Made by a program: the position numbers and the translations under genes. Below the pieces are notes generated by a model. It was given only the letters and a program-made list of their open reading frames with translations. It ran no database searches and was not told the DNA's origin. Shown piece by piece: positions 33,378-43,289 of a DNA stretch of 64,000 bases (position 1 is its first letter; each line of letters starts with the position of its first letter). The stretch is from Rhodobiaceae bacterium (GTDB lineage: Bacteria; Pseudomonadota; Alphaproteobacteria; Rhizobiales; Tepidamorphaceae): assembly GCA_020637985.1 (NCBI GenBank), contig JACKJK010000006.1, forward strand, positions 124,001 to 188,000, given 5' to 3'.

Positions 33378-33908
33378 CTAGCCGGAGACGGCGACGATGC
33401 GCGGTTCGTGCCCGGTCGAGACCAGGAATGCCAGCAGGTCGTCGCGGCCGATCGAGGTCGTCATGGTGTTGACGAGCGGATGGCAGTTGATGACGTCGTG
33501 GCGCATCAGGGCCTCGTCGAGGATGCAGGTGACGACGCCGGCGGTGTCGTTGATCAGCCCGAAAGGGCAGACCGAACCGGGCCGCACGCCGAGCAGTTCC
33601 ATCAATTGTTCCGGCTTGCCGAAGGAGACACGGCCGCTGCCGCCGATCAGGGTGTGAATGGTCTTCAGGTTGATGTCGGCATCCTCCTCGGCGACGATCA
33701 GGAAGACCTTTCCCTTCTTGTCCTTGACGAAGAGATTCTTGATGTGGCCGCCGGCGATCTCGCCGCGCAGCGCGCGCGATTCCTCGACCGTGTGGAGCGC
33801 GGGATGGCTGACGGTGGCGACGGAAATCCCGAGTTCCGCCAGCCTGGCAAACAGCGCGTCGGGGCTGGTCGGCAGGCCGCTTTCGGGTGCCTGGTCGTTG
33901 TCGTTCAT
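33378..33908 (-). CDS. YbaK/ProX-type aminoacyl-tRNA deacylase
   Basis: The 176-aa protein has the YbaK fold: HTVEESRALRGEIAGGHIKNLFVKDKKGKVFLIV and GSGRVSFGKPEQLMELLGVRPGSVCPFGLIND. It matches the ProX subgroup (PrdX), which clears alanine mischarged on tRNA-Pro. The start at 33908 is the family ATG; the frame is open 59 codons further up with no similarity. Confidence 0.9.
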   Translation of the reverse strand: MNDNDQAPESGLPTSPDALFARLAELGISVATVSHPALHTVEESRALRGEIAGGHIKNLFVKDKKGKVFLIVAEEDADINLKTIHTLIGGSGRVSFGKPEQLMELLGVRPGSVCPFGLINDTAGVVTCILDEALMRHDVINCHPLVNTMTTSIGRDDLLAFLVSTGHEPRIVAVSG

Positions 33909-34130
33909 GGCTCTGCCCGGATCCGTGGCAACGTGGCTGGCGGTGACGCCAGGGGCCGCGACCCTATCCGCGCCGGCGGGCGGCTGCAACCGTGCCGCAA
34001 GGGGCCGGGCGGCGAATCGGAAGCGCGTTGCGCAAGGCTGTTGCATTCCGAACGGGCTTGCGCCATATAGGCAGCCGCTTCGCACCGGCCGGCCCTCGCG
34101 GCCCTACCCATATGCCGGTGCGCCACGGAC

Positions 34131-34205
34131 GCGGGCGTAGCTCAGGGGTAGAGCACAACCTTGCCAAGGTTGGGGTCGTGAGTTCGAATCTCATCGCCCG
34201 CTCCA
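34131..34205 (+). tRNA. tRNA-Gly (GCC anticodon)
   Basis: The acceptor stem GCGGGCG (34131-34137) pairs with CGCCCGC (34195-34201), with the CCA end encoded at 34203-34205. D-arm, TTC-containing T-loop (GTTCGAATC) and an anticodon loop TTGCCAA with GCC at 34163-34165 are all present. It is a lone tRNA between ybaK-like and the exporter genes. Confidence 0.97.
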
Positions 34206-34258
34206 TACTTCCCGGAAAGACGATTCCAGGCATCCGCCGGTAGCGGGCGGCGGCGCGG

Positions 34259-35464
34259 CTACTCGTGGCGCAGCGCCTCGATCGGGTTGAGCCTTGCCGC
34301 GCGGCGCGCCGGGAAGAAGCCGAACACGACGCCGACGACGGCCGAGAAGGCGAATGCGACCACGACGATGGTCGGGTCGACGACGAAGGGGATCTTCATC
34401 ATCGTGCTGGCGAGCCCGGCGAGGCCAAGCCCGAGCGCGATACCGACCAGTCCGCCGAACAGCGACAGCACGACAGCCTCTACGAGGAACTGCATCAGCA
34501 CCTGCGATTCCTGCGCGCCGATGGCGAGCCGGATGCCGATCTCGCGAGTGCGTTCGGTGACGGAAACCAGCATGATGTTCATGATGCCGATGCCGCCGAC
34601 CAGCAGGCTGACGCCGGCCACAGCGCCGAGAAGGGCGGTGAGGATGTTCGTGGTCTGAACCTGGGTTTCGGCGATCTGCTTCATGTCGTGGACGCTGAAA
34701 TCGTCCTCCTGGCCTGGGCGAATGCCGCGGCGCTGGCGCAACAGGTGCTCGATGTCTGCCTGCACCTTCGCCGTTTCGTCGCCGGAGCGCGCCGAGACAT
34801 AGATCGAGCGGATGTCGAGGTTGCCTGCGATGCGGCGCTGGAAGGTACGCAGCGGCATCAGCACGACATCGTCCTGGTCGGTTCCGAAGCCGGATTGGCC
34901 CTTTTCGACCAGGACGCCGATCACCTCGCAGGAGACATTTCCGACCCGCAGCCGGGTGCCAAGCGCTTCAGCGTTGCCAAACAGTTCGTCGCGCACGGTC
35001 TTGCCGACCACGCAGGCCGCGCGCCCGCTGCGCAGCTCGCCAGCCAGGAAAGTGCGGCCGCTAGTCAGGGCCCAGTCCTGGGTCAGGAAGAAGTCGTTGC
35101 TGGTGCCGGTCACCGTGGTGGTGCGGTTCTCGCTGCCATAGACGGCGGTGACGGACTTCTGGGCGACGGGAGCTACGGCGCGGGCGGCGGAGACTTGCGT
35201 CTTCAACGCCTCGATGTCGGCCGTGGTGAAGCTGCGCGCCTCGGAACTGGCGCGGCCCGGCCCGAACTGGCCCGGGCGCACGAAAAGCAGGTTGCTGCCG
35301 AGCTTGGCCATGTCGGCCTTGACCTTCTCGGTGGTGCCGTTGCCGATGGTGACCATGGCGATGACCGCGCCGACGCCGATGACGACGCCAAGGACGGTGA
35401 GAAACGAGCGCAGCGCGTTCCTCAGGATCGCCTTGAAGGCGAGTATCAACGTTTCGTAGATCAT
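34259..35464 (-). CDS. MacB/FtsX-type ABC transporter permease
   Basis: The 401-aa protein has one membrane helix near residues 18-42, a large periplasmic domain, and three C-terminal helices from about residue 275. Signatures include LGVVIGVGAVIAMVTIG and VGGIGIMNIMLVSVTERTREIGIRLAIGA. It is the permease of a tripartite exporter with the ATPase (35461) and the HlyD-like protein (36197) upstream in the same direction. Substrate unknown; MacAB-type systems export macrolides, peptides or lipoproteins. Confidence 0.92.
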   Translation of the reverse strand: MIYETLILAFKAILRNALRSFLTVLGVVIGVGAVIAMVTIGNGTTEKVKADMAKLGSNLLFVRPGQFGPGRASSEARSFTTADIEALKTQVSAARAVAPVAQKSVTAVYGSENRTTTVTGTSNDFFLTQDWALTSGRTFLAGELRSGRAACVVGKTVRDELFGNAEALGTRLRVGNVSCEVIGVLVEKGQSGFGTDQDDVVLMPLRTFQRRIAGNLDIRSIYVSARSGDETAKVQADIEHLLRQRRGIRPGQEDDFSVHDMKQIAETQVQTTNILTALLGAVAGVSLLVGGIGIMNIMLVSVTERTREIGIRLAIGAQESQVLMQFLVEAVVLSLFGGLVGIALGLGLAGLASTMMKIPFVVDPTIVVVAFAFSAVVGVVFGFFPARRAARLNPIEALRHE

Positions 35465-36183
35465 GCCGCGTGCGCCGGGGATGTCTGGTCGGTGTCGATA
35501 CGGCCGTCGATGAAGCGCACGATGCGGTGGGCATAAGCCGCCATCTCGGTTTCGTGCGTGACCATGACGACGGTTATCGCCTCGGTTTCGTTGAGTTCGC
35601 GCAGCAACTCCATGATCTCGCGGCTCTTCGCTGTGTCGAGGTTTCCGGTCGGTTCGTCGGCGAGCAGGACTGCCGGGCTGGAGACGATGGCGCGGGCGAT
35701 GGCGACGCGCTGCTGCTGGCCGCCGGAAAGCTCCGCCGGGGTGTGGTGCTCGCGCCCGTCAAGGCCGACGCGATGGAGCGCGCGCAACGCCTGGGCGTGA
35801 CGGTCGCGCATGCGCATGCCGCGGTAGATCAGCGGCAACTCGACGTTCTCGAGCGCAGAGGTGCGCCCGAGCAGGTTGAAGCCCTGGAAGACGAAACCGA
35901 GGTAATTGCGCCGCAACAGGGCGCGCTGGTTGCGCGTCAACGCGCCGACATCGACGCCGCGGAAGAGATACTGGCCGGACGTCGGGACATCGAGGCAGCC
36001 GATCATGTTCATGGCGGTGGACTTGCCAGAGCCAGATGGCCCCATGATGGCGACGAATTCCCCATCGTCGATGCGCATGTTCACGCCGTCGAGCGCGCGC
36101 ACCTCGGCCTGCCCGGCGCCGTAGACCTTGGCCACGTCGCGCAGTTCGATCAGGGGTGCTTTCGCCGCGTCCGATGCGATCAT
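35461..36183 (-). CDS. MacB-type ABC transporter ATP-binding protein
   Basis: The 240-aa nucleotide-binding protein has Walker A GPSGSGKST at residues 48-56, Q-loop FVFQGFNLL, signature LSGGQQQR and Walker B LLADEPT. It overlaps the permease start by 4 nt (ATGA), so the two are coupled. In E. coli MacB these domains are fused; here they are separate genes. Confidence 0.95.
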   Translation of the reverse strand: MIASDAAKAPLIELRDVAKVYGAGQAEVRALDGVNMRIDDGEFVAIMGPSGSGKSTAMNMIGCLDVPTSGQYLFRGVDVGALTRNQRALLRRNYLGFVFQGFNLLGRTSALENVELPLIYRGMRMRDRHAQALRALHRVGLDGREHHTPAELSGGQQQRVAIARAIVSSPAVLLADEPTGNLDTAKSREIMELLRELNETEAITVVMVTHETEMAAYAHRIVRFIDGRIDTDQTSPAHAA

Positions 36184-36196
36184 GGCCGCGGTTCCG

Positions 36197-37480
36197 TCAG
36201 TTGCTGTTCGACATGGTATCGACGATCACCTGGTCGCCGGGCTTCAGATCGCCGCTGACGATGCGGGTGCGGCGGCCATCGGTTGCGCCGGCCACCACGT
36301 CGACCGGCGCCGGTGCGCCGTCGCGCAGCACCCAGACCTGCCTGTCGGGCCCGACCTCTTCGGGTGCGCTGGGCGCGCGGAAATTCGGGCGTCCGGGCAG
36401 CAGCATCTGCAGGAACCCGCGATCGTCCCGGGTTTCCGCCATTTGCGGTGAAAACCGGAACGCCTGGTTTGAGACCGTCAGAACGCCGGCTTCCTGCTGA
36501 ACGATGATGTCCGCGGTTGCGGTCATGCCCGGCCGCAGCAGCAACGCATCGTTGGAGGCGCTCAGGATCGCCTTGTATGTGACGACGCCCTGCACGACCT
36601 GCGAACCGTAGCGCAACTGCTTGATGCTCGCGTCGAAGCGGCGATCGGGATACGCATCGACGACGAATTCCGCCTTCTGTCCCTGTTTCACCTGGCCAAC
36701 GTCGGCCTCGTCGACGTCAACGCGGATTTCGACCTTGGCGAGGTCCTCGGCAATCGTGAACAGCACCGGGGCCTGCAGCGAGGCGGCGACGACCTGTCCG
36801 GGATCGACATTGCGGCTCAGGACAATGCCGTCGATGGGAGAACAGATGCAGGTCTTGTCGAGGTTGGTCTCGTTGAGCTGCAGCTCGGCCCTGGCGGCGT
36901 CGACATCGGCCCGGGCGCTGGCGAGCGCGGCCTGCGCGCGCGCATGGGTGGCGCGGGCGGCATCGAGATCCTGCGAGGTGGCGACGCGGCGCTCGGCAAG
37001 CGCCAGCTTCCGCTCAAGTTCCTGCGCCTTCTCGGCGAGCGTTGCCTCTGCCTCCGCGACCCGGGCTTCGGCGGCCACCAGCTTGGCGCGGGCGCTGGCG
37101 ACGCTTGCCTTCAGCTTGTCGGTGTCGAGTTCGGCAAGCACGTCGCCGACCCTGACGGTCGAGTTGTAGTCGACCTTCACGCTCCGGATGATGCCGGAAA
37201 GTTCACTTGAGATGTCGACCTGGTTGGTCGGTTCGACCGTTCCGGTGGCAGTCACCGTCACGGTGATGTCGCCGAGCGCTGCGGCATCGGTGCGGTAAAG
37301 CGCGGACGCGGTCGGCGAACCGGTTCCGTAAAGGCTCCAGCCGTACCATGCGGCGAACAATGCCAGCGCCAAGGCGGCAGCAATGGCCGCACCGCGCCAG
37401 CCTTGCCACGCGCTCGTGCCTGTTCCGAGAACGGCTTCGATTTCCTCGCGCGATTGCGCCGAGCGATCTGGCTTGTTCAT
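36197..37480 (-). CDS. HlyD/MacA-type periplasmic adaptor of the exporter
   Basis: The 427-aa membrane-fusion protein has an N-terminal membrane helix (about residues 28-47), two lipoyl-like halves around a long coiled coil (residues about 120-200), and beta-barrel segments. The ATPase start is 13 nt away. The chosen ATG at 37480 follows AGGGTCGG; upstream in-frame starts add up to 24 codons. No outer-membrane TolC partner is adjacent. Confidence 0.92.
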   Translation of the reverse strand: MNKPDRSAQSREEIEAVLGTGTSAWQGWRGAAIAAALALALFAAWYGWSLYGTGSPTASALYRTDAAALGDITVTVTATGTVEPTNQVDISSELSGIIRSVKVDYNSTVRVGDVLAELDTDKLKASVASARAKLVAAEARVAEAEATLAEKAQELERKLALAERRVATSQDLDAARATHARAQAALASARADVDAARAELQLNETNLDKTCICSPIDGIVLSRNVDPGQVVAASLQAPVLFTIAEDLAKVEIRVDVDEADVGQVKQGQKAEFVVDAYPDRRFDASIKQLRYGSQVVQGVVTYKAILSASNDALLLRPGMTATADIIVQQEAGVLTVSNQAFRFSPQMAETRDDRGFLQMLLPGRPNFRAPSAPEEVGPDRQVWVLRDGAPAPVDVVAGATDGRRTRIVSGDLKPGDQVIVDTMSNSN

Positions 37481-37644
37481 GTGACCGACCCTGCCGGGTT
37501 CGTGATGCGACATCTGGAATTGTGACCAGATGCACCACCGTGGACGGCTCACCCGCCCGCTGGCTCATGGCCAAGGCCGCCTGACCACTTGCGATCAGGG
37601 CCACAGACGACAATCGGCAAGCGCCGTCATTGATCAAACGCATG

Positions 37645-37688
37645 GCGCCGGCAAACCTTACGCAGGCCATGCCGAGGCTTGCCGGCGC
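37645..37688 (-). terminator. Hairpin downstream of dppF, candidate terminator
   Basis: GCGCCGGCAA and TTGCCGGCGC form a 10-bp perfect stem 38 nt past the dppF stop, with a 24-nt loop holding two further pairs. No long T run follows, so it may be a structured spacer or a Rho-type end rather than a strict intrinsic terminator. Confidence 0.4.
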
Positions 37689-37725
37689 GAATGGCGGCGG
37701 GCGCAATGCAGGGTGCGCCTGCTCT

Positions 37726-38715
37726 TCAGGACGCGATTTCGGCGAGCGAATCGCCGGCGCGGTAGCAGGCGACCCTTGCACCGCCATGGGCGTCGAGTTC
37801 GGGCATCTCGGTGCGGCAGCGATCGATCGCCAGCGGGCAGCGCGGGTGGAAGGCGCAGCCGCCCGGCGGGTTGATGGGCGAGGGAAGTTCGCCCTCAAGG
37901 CGGATTCGGTGCTTCTTGTGCTCGGGGTCGGCGACCGGCGTCGCCGAAAGCAGCGCTTGGGTGTAGGGGTGGCGGGGATGGGCGAAGATCTCGTCGCGCG
38001 AGGCGGTTTCCACGGCGCGCCCCAGATACATCACCATGACGTCGTCGGCGACGTGGCGCACGACGGAGAGATTGTGCGCGATGAAGATGTAGGCGAGCTG
38101 CAGCTTTTCCTGCAGCTTGGCCAGCAAGTTGAGGATCTGCGCCTGGATCGAGACATCGAGGGCGGAGACGGGTTCGTCGAGCACGACAATGCGCGGGTTG
38201 AGCATCAGCGCGCGAGCGATGGCGATACGCTGACGCTGGCCGCCGGAGAACATGTGCGGGTAGCGGTCGTAGTGCTCGGGGCGCAGGCCGACGAGGCGCA
38301 GCATCTCGCGCGCCTTGTCCTGCCGTTCCTCGGCGCTGTCGGGCGTGTTGATGAGCAACGGTTCTTCCAGCATCGCGCCGATCTTCTGGCGCGGGTTGAG
38401 CGAGCCGTAGGGGTCCTGGAAGACGATCTGCACCGCCGAGCGCAAGGCCTTGCGCATGTGCCTGTCGCCGGAGGTCAGGTCGAAGCCGTCGATCTTCAGG
38501 ACGCCGGCGGTCGGTTCCTCGATCATCGTGACCAAGCGCGCCAGCGTCGACTTGCCGCATCCAGATTCGCCGACGACGGCGAGCGTCCTGCCGGCCTCGA
38601 GACTGAAGCTGACGCCACGAAGAGCCTTGACGGTCTGTGCCTCGCGCATGAAGCCGCCGCCAACCCGGTAGTGCTTCTCGAGGTCCTTGCCAAGGATAAC
38701 GGGGCGCGTTGTCAT
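37726..38715 (-). CDS. dppF: Oligopeptide/dipeptide ABC transporter ATP-binding protein
   Basis: The 329-aa protein is the second ATPase of the dpp system. Walker A GESGCGKST, signature SGGQRQRIAIARAL, Walker B IVVLDEPVSALDVS and the C-terminal PINPPGGCAFHPRCP motif, typical of oligopeptide importers with an iron-sulfur-like cysteine region, are present. The frame is open upstream through the dppD gene, but the ATG at 38715 gives the family start and overlaps the dppD stop by 4 nt. Confidence 0.94.
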   Translation of the reverse strand: MTTRPVILGKDLEKHYRVGGGFMREAQTVKALRGVSFSLEAGRTLAVVGESGCGKSTLARLVTMIEEPTAGVLKIDGFDLTSGDRHMRKALRSAVQIVFQDPYGSLNPRQKIGAMLEEPLLINTPDSAEERQDKAREMLRLVGLRPEHYDRYPHMFSGGQRQRIAIARALMLNPRIVVLDEPVSALDVSIQAQILNLLAKLQEKLQLAYIFIAHNLSVVRHVADDVMVMYLGRAVETASRDEIFAHPRHPYTQALLSATPVADPEHKKHRIRLEGELPSPINPPGGCAFHPRCPLAIDRCRTEMPELDAHGGARVACYRAGDSLAEIAS

Positions 38716-39713
38716 CCGGCCGCCTCCTTCATCGCTGCCTGCGGCACGGGCCGGCCCTTGTCGAGGGGCATGTGGCAGCGCGCGTGGCCGAACTCCGCGC
38801 CGGCCGGGGATGGCGGCACGCGGTGGCACAGCGGCTGGGCGATGATGCAGCGCGGCGCGAAGAGGCAACCGCGCGGCCTGTCGTCCTGGCCCGGCACGAC
38901 GCCGGGAATGGAGGGCAGGATGCGCCCCTTCGCGCGTTCGGGCAGCGCCGCGAGCAAAGCCGCAGAATAGGGATGGGACGGATCCGCGAAGAGCTTGTGG
39001 ACATCGTGCTGCTCCACCTGCTGGCCGGCGTACTGGACGATGACGCGTTCGGCTGTCTCGGCGACGACGCCCATGTCGTGGGTGATGAGGACGAGCGCCA
39101 TGCCGCTGTCGCGCTGCAGCGACACCAGCAGGTCGAGGATCTGCGCCTGGATCGTCACGTCGAGCGCGGTGGTGGGTTCGTCGGCGATCAGCAGCCGCGG
39201 GCGGCAGGCGAGGGCCATGGCGATCATGGCGCGTTGCGACATGCCGCCGGAAAGCTGATGGGGAAAGGCGGCCAGCCGCCGCTCGGGATCGGGGATGCCG
39301 ACCTCCTCGAGTAGCGCGATGGCGCGCGCATGGGCCGCGTGGCGGTCCAGGCCAAGATGGACGCGAAGGGATTCCTTGATCTGGAAACCGACCGTGAAGC
39401 ACGGATTGAGGCTGGTCATCGGTTCCTGGAAGATCATCGCCATGTCGCGGCCGACGATGCGGCGGCGCTGGCGGGCTGACAGCGTCAGCAGGTCGGTACC
39501 GTCGAACAACATGCGGTCGGCGGCGATGGTGGCGGTCCACGGCAGCAGGCCCATCACGGCGAGCACGGCCACCGACTTGCCGGATCCCGATTCGCCGACG
39601 ATCGAGACGATTTCGCCGGTCTCGACGACGAGGTCAACGCCGTCGACGGCGCGGAAGGCACCCCTTGCGGTTGCGAACTCCACCGTCAGGTTGCGGATGT
39701 CGAGCAGGGCCAT
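38712..39713 (-). CDS. dppD: Oligopeptide/dipeptide ABC transporter ATP-binding protein
   Basis: The 333-aa ATPase shows Walker A GESGSGKSVA, Q-loop MIFQEPMTSLNP, signature LSGGMSQRAMIAMAL, Walker B LLIADEPTTALDVT and the C-terminal PRGCLFAPRCI motif. It pairs with DppF. It follows dppC by 3 nt and overlaps dppF by 4 nt. Confidence 0.95.
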   Translation of the reverse strand: MALLDIRNLTVEFATARGAFRAVDGVDLVVETGEIVSIVGESGSGKSVAVLAVMGLLPWTATIAADRMLFDGTDLLTLSARQRRRIVGRDMAMIFQEPMTSLNPCFTVGFQIKESLRVHLGLDRHAAHARAIALLEEVGIPDPERRLAAFPHQLSGGMSQRAMIAMALACRPRLLIADEPTTALDVTIQAQILDLLVSLQRDSGMALVLITHDMGVVAETAERVIVQYAGQQVEQHDVHKLFADPSHPYSAALLAALPERAKGRILPSIPGVVPGQDDRPRGCLFAPRCIIAQPLCHRVPPSPAGAEFGHARCHMPLDKGRPVPQAAMKEAAG

Positions 39714-39716
39714 GGG

Positions 39717-40631
39717 TCAGCTCCGCTTCAGCTTCGGGTCGAGCGCATCGCGCAGGCCGTCGCCCATCAGGTTGATGGAGAGCACCGTGACGAGGATCGC
39801 GAGACCGGGGAAGGTGACCACCCAGGGCGCGCGCAGGATGAACTCGCGCGCCTCCGCCAGCATCGTGCCCCATTCCGGCGTCGGCGGCTGGGCGCCCATG
39901 CCGAGGAAGCCGAGGGCCGCGGCATCGAGGATGGCGTTGGAGAACGACAGCGTTGCCTGAACGATCAGAGGCGCCATGCAGTTGGGCAGGATGGTGCGGA
40001 ACATCAGCCGCAGCCGGCCGGCGCCGGCGACGCGCGCAGCGGTGACGTAGTCGCGGGTCTTTTCGGTCAGCACGGCGGCGCGGGTGAGACGCACGAAATG
40101 CGGCTGCAGTATCAGCGCGATGGCGATCATCGCGTTCATCAGGCCGGGGCCGAGGATGGCAACCAGCACGAGCGCCAGCAGCAGGCTGGGGAACGACAGG
40201 ATGACGTCCATCACGCGCATGATGAAGGTGTCGGTGCGGCCGCCGAAGAATCCGGCGACGAGGCCAAGCGTGATGCCGACAAAGAGCGAGATGGTGACGA
40301 CCACGACGCCGATGAACAGGGAAAATCGGGCGCCGTAGATCAGCCGCGAGAGGATGTCGCGGCCCACCGCATCGGTGCCGAGCAGGAAGGTCGCGCTGCC
40401 CTTGTCCTGCCACACGGGCGGTTGCAGCAGTGCGTCGCGGTATTGTTCGGTTGGCGAATGCGGCGCAACCAGCGGCGCCAGGATGGCGATGAGCGCGAGC
40501 GAGACGAAGACGCAGAGCCCGATCACCGCGCCGCGGTTCTCGCGGAAATAATACCAGAACTCGGCGAGCACCTCGCGCTCGGCGGAGCGTCCAACCCTTT
40601 CCTCGGCGGCCGTCCCGGATACCTCTGTCAT
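39717..40631 (-). CDS. dppC: Oligopeptide/dipeptide ABC transporter permease
   Basis: The 304-aa permease has an N-terminal membrane helix and the typical BPD domain with LGTDAVGRDILSRLIYGARFSLFIG and, near the C-terminus, LGMGAQPPTPEWGTM. The EAA loop MLAEAREF follows. It is the second permease of the importer, 9 nt after dppB. Confidence 0.95.
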   Translation of the reverse strand: MTEVSGTAAEERVGRSAEREVLAEFWYYFRENRGAVIGLCVFVSLALIAILAPLVAPHSPTEQYRDALLQPPVWQDKGSATFLLGTDAVGRDILSRLIYGARFSLFIGVVVVTISLFVGITLGLVAGFFGGRTDTFIMRVMDVILSFPSLLLALVLVAILGPGLMNAMIAIALILQPHFVRLTRAAVLTEKTRDYVTAARVAGAGRLRLMFRTILPNCMAPLIVQATLSFSNAILDAAALGFLGMGAQPPTPEWGTMLAEAREFILRAPWVVTFPGLAILVTVLSINLMGDGLRDALDPKLKRS

Positions 40632-40640
40632 CGCTTCCCC

Positions 40641-41651
40641 CTAACGCGCATAGCGGATTCGCGGGTTGATGAGACCGTAGAGGATGTCGACGGTCAGGTT
40701 GACCAGCATGATGATGCCGGCGACGAGCAGCAGCCCGCCCTGCACGACGGGATAGTCGCGGCGGAAGATCGAATCGACCATCCACTTGCCGATGCCGGGC
40801 CAGGAGAAGATCGTCTCGGTCAGGATGGCGCCGGCGAGCAGCACGCCGACCTGCAGGCCGATGGTGGTGATGACCGGGATCATGGCGTTGCGCAGGGCGT
40901 GGATGGAAATGATGCGGAACGGCGACAAGCCCTTGGCGCGGGCGGTACGCACGTAGTCCTCGGACAGCACCTCGAGCATGGCCGAACGCGTCTGCCGGGC
41001 GATCACCGCGAGCGGAATGGTGGCGAGCACCACGGTCGGCAGGATCAGATGGCTGAGCGCGGAGCGGAAGGCGCCATCCTGGCCCGACAGCAGGCTGTCG
41101 ATCAGCATGAAGCCGGTGACGGGAGGAAAGAAGTAGATCAGCGAGATGCGGCCGGAAACCGGCGTCCACTGCAGGGTGCCTGCGAACAGGATGATGAGCA
41201 GAAGGCCCCACCAGAAGATCGGCATCGAGTAGCCGACCAGCGCCGTGGTCATCACGGTATGGTCGAAGAACGATCCGCGCCTGACCGCGGCGATGATGCC
41301 GATGGGGATGCCGAGCGCGACGGCGAGGATCATGGCGCAGACGGACAGTTCCACGGTGGCCGGAAACAGCGCGAAGAATTCGGTGATGACGGGCTTCTTG
41401 GTGACGATCGAGTTGCCGAGGTCGCCGTGCAGGATGCCCAGAAGGTAGTCGTAGTACTGTTCCCAGATCGGCCGGTCGAAACCGAACTGCTTGAGGAGTT
41501 CGGCGTGGCGCTCCGGCGTCAGGCCGCGCTCGCCGGCCATCAGCAGGACCGGGTCGCCGGGCAGGAGCCTGATGAAGCTGAACGCGATGACGGACACCCC
41601 GATGAAGGTCGGGATCAGCAGGGCAATGCGTGAGAGCAGGAAGCGCAGCAT
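40641..41651 (-). CDS. dppB: Oligopeptide/dipeptide ABC transporter permease
   Basis: The 336-aa permease begins with a membrane helix and the signature IALLIPTFIGVSVIAFSFIRLLPGDPV. It continues with LLKQFGFDRPIWEQYYDYL and the EAA-type loop ending near VRTARAKGLSPFRI. It is 45 nt after dppA and 9 nt before dppC. Confidence 0.95.
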   Translation of the reverse strand: MLRFLLSRIALLIPTFIGVSVIAFSFIRLLPGDPVLLMAGERGLTPERHAELLKQFGFDRPIWEQYYDYLLGILHGDLGNSIVTKKPVITEFFALFPATVELSVCAMILAVALGIPIGIIAAVRRGSFFDHTVMTTALVGYSMPIFWWGLLLIILFAGTLQWTPVSGRISLIYFFPPVTGFMLIDSLLSGQDGAFRSALSHLILPTVVLATIPLAVIARQTRSAMLEVLSEDYVRTARAKGLSPFRIISIHALRNAMIPVITTIGLQVGVLLAGAILTETIFSWPGIGKWMVDSIFRRDYPVVQGGLLLVAGIIMLVNLTVDILYGLINPRIRYAR

Positions 41652-41696
41652 GAAATGGCGAGGCCGCCCCGCGGACGCGGAGCGGCCACTTTGCGC

Positions 41697-43289
41697 TTAC
41701 TGGATGTCGACGCCGTCGAAACGGTGCGAGCCCAGCGGGTCCATCTTGTAGCCGGTGACGTTCTTGCGCATCGGCATGTGGACGATCGAATGGGCGATGG
41801 TGGCCCAGGGCGCCTCGCGCTTGAAGACGACCTGCGCCTCCTCGTAGGCCTTGGTGCGCTCGGCCTGGTCGGAGGTCTCGACGCCCTTCTTGATGAGCGC
41901 GTCGAATTCCTCGTTGCACCACTGGGCGCGGTTGGAGCCGCCAACGCCGGAGCAGCTCAGCAGCACGCCGAGGAAGTTGTCCGGGTCGCCGTTGTCGCCG
42001 GTCCACCCCAGCAGTACCGCGCCGTCGCGATCTTCGGCCTTGGAGCGCTTGAGGTATTCGCCCCACTCGAAGGAGACGATCTCGACCTCGACGCCGACTG
42101 CAGCGAAGTCCGCCTGGATCAGTTCGGCCATGCGTCGCGCATTGGGGTTGTAAGGACGCTGCACGGGCATCGCCCAGATCTTCATCTTGAGGCCCGACAC
42201 ACCGGCATCGGCCAGCATCTTCTTGGCCGCCTCCGGATCGTAGGGATCGTCCTGAATGGCGTCGTTGTAGGACCACATCGTCGGCGGGATCGGGTTCTTG
42301 GCCGCCTTGCCGGCGCCCTGGAACACCGCATCGAGGATGGCCTGCTTGTTGATCGCCATGTTCAGCGCCTTGCGGACGCTTGCGTTGTCAAACGGCGCGA
42401 CCTTGGTGTTGTAGGCGAGATAGCCGACGTTGAGGCCTTCCTGCTCCATGACCTGCAGGTCGGGATTGGCCTTCAGGGATTCGATATCGGCCGGGTTGGG
42501 ATAGGGCGCGACGTGGCATTCGCCGGCGATCAGCTTCTGCTGGCGCACCGACTGGTCGGTGGTGATGGCGAAGACGAGATCGTCGATCGGCTGCTTGCCG
42601 TTGAAGAAGTCCGGGTTCGCCTTGTAGCGGATGACCGCGTCCTTCTGGTAGGCGACGAACTGGAACGGGCCGGTGCCGACAGGCTGCTGGTTGAGCATGT
42701 CCTTGGTGCCGGCGGCCTCCAGCTTGTCGGCATATTCCTTCGACATGATCGAGGCGAAGTCCATCGCCAGGTTGGCGACCATCGGCGCCTGCGGCTTGGT
42801 GAGCACGAACTTCACCGTGTAGTCGTCGACCTTGACGATCTCCTTGATGATCGCCGGCATGTCCATGCCGTCGAAATATTCCCATGCCGCGCCGGCGGTG
42901 TATTCGTGCCAGGGGTGGTCCTTCTTGAGCTGGCGCTCGAAGGTGAAGATCACGTCGTCGGCATTGAAGTCGCGCGTCGGGGTGAAGAAATCGGTGGTGT
43001 GGAACTTCACGCCCTTGCGCAGGTGGAAGGTGTATTCCAGCCCGTCAGGCGACACGTCCCAGGTTTCGGCGAGGCCAGGGATCGTCTTGGTGGTGCCGCG
43101 CTCGAATTCGACGAGCCGGTTGTAGACCGGGCGCGACGAGGCGTTGAAAGTGGTGCCGGCGGTGTAGAGCGCCGGGTCGAAACCTTCCGGCGAACCTTCC
43201 GAGCAGTAGACGAGCGTCTTCGCCTGCGCGCTGCCGGCGAGTACGGCTGCAATGGCCGCACCCATGAGTAGCGATTTCAGTTTCAGCAT
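41697..43289 (-). CDS. dppA: Periplasmic dipeptide/oligopeptide-binding protein
   Basis: The 530-aa SBP_bac_5 protein has a signal peptide (MLKLKSLLMGAAIAAVLAGS, predicted cleavage after AQA). The mature start KTLVYCSEGSPEGFDPA resembles E. coli DppA closely and is followed by SRPVYNRLVEFERGTTK. Together with dppBCDF it makes a complete importer, all on one strand. DppA-like proteins can also carry heme or 5-aminolevulinate. Confidence 0.95.
   Translation of the reverse strand: MLKLKSLLMGAAIAAVLAGSAQAKTLVYCSEGSPEGFDPALYTAGTTFNASSRPVYNRLVEFERGTTKTIPGLAETWDVSPDGLEYTFHLRKGVKFHTTDFFTPTRDFNADDVIFTFERQLKKDHPWHEYTAGAAWEYFDGMDMPAIIKEIVKVDDYTVKFVLTKPQAPMVANLAMDFASIMSKEYADKLEAAGTKDMLNQQPVGTGPFQFVAYQKDAVIRYKANPDFFNGKQPIDDLVFAITTDQSVRQQKLIAGECHVAPYPNPADIESLKANPDLQVMEQEGLNVGYLAYNTKVAPFDNASVRKALNMAINKQAILDAVFQGAGKAAKNPIPPTMWSYNDAIQDDPYDPEAAKKMLADAGVSGLKMKIWAMPVQRPYNPNARRMAELIQADFAAVGVEVEIVSFEWGEYLKRSKAEDRDGAVLLGWTGDNGDPDNFLGVLLSCSGVGGSNRAQWCNEEFDALIKKGVETSDQAERTKAYEEAQVVFKREAPWATIAHSIVHMPMRKNVTGYKMDPLGSHRFDGVDIQ

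Noticed and set aside
39634..42276. Long open minus-strand frame across dppD, dppC, dppB and dppA
   Set aside because: It is in a different frame from the real dpp genes and its translation has no recognisable domain; the four dpp genes in their own frames explain the region.
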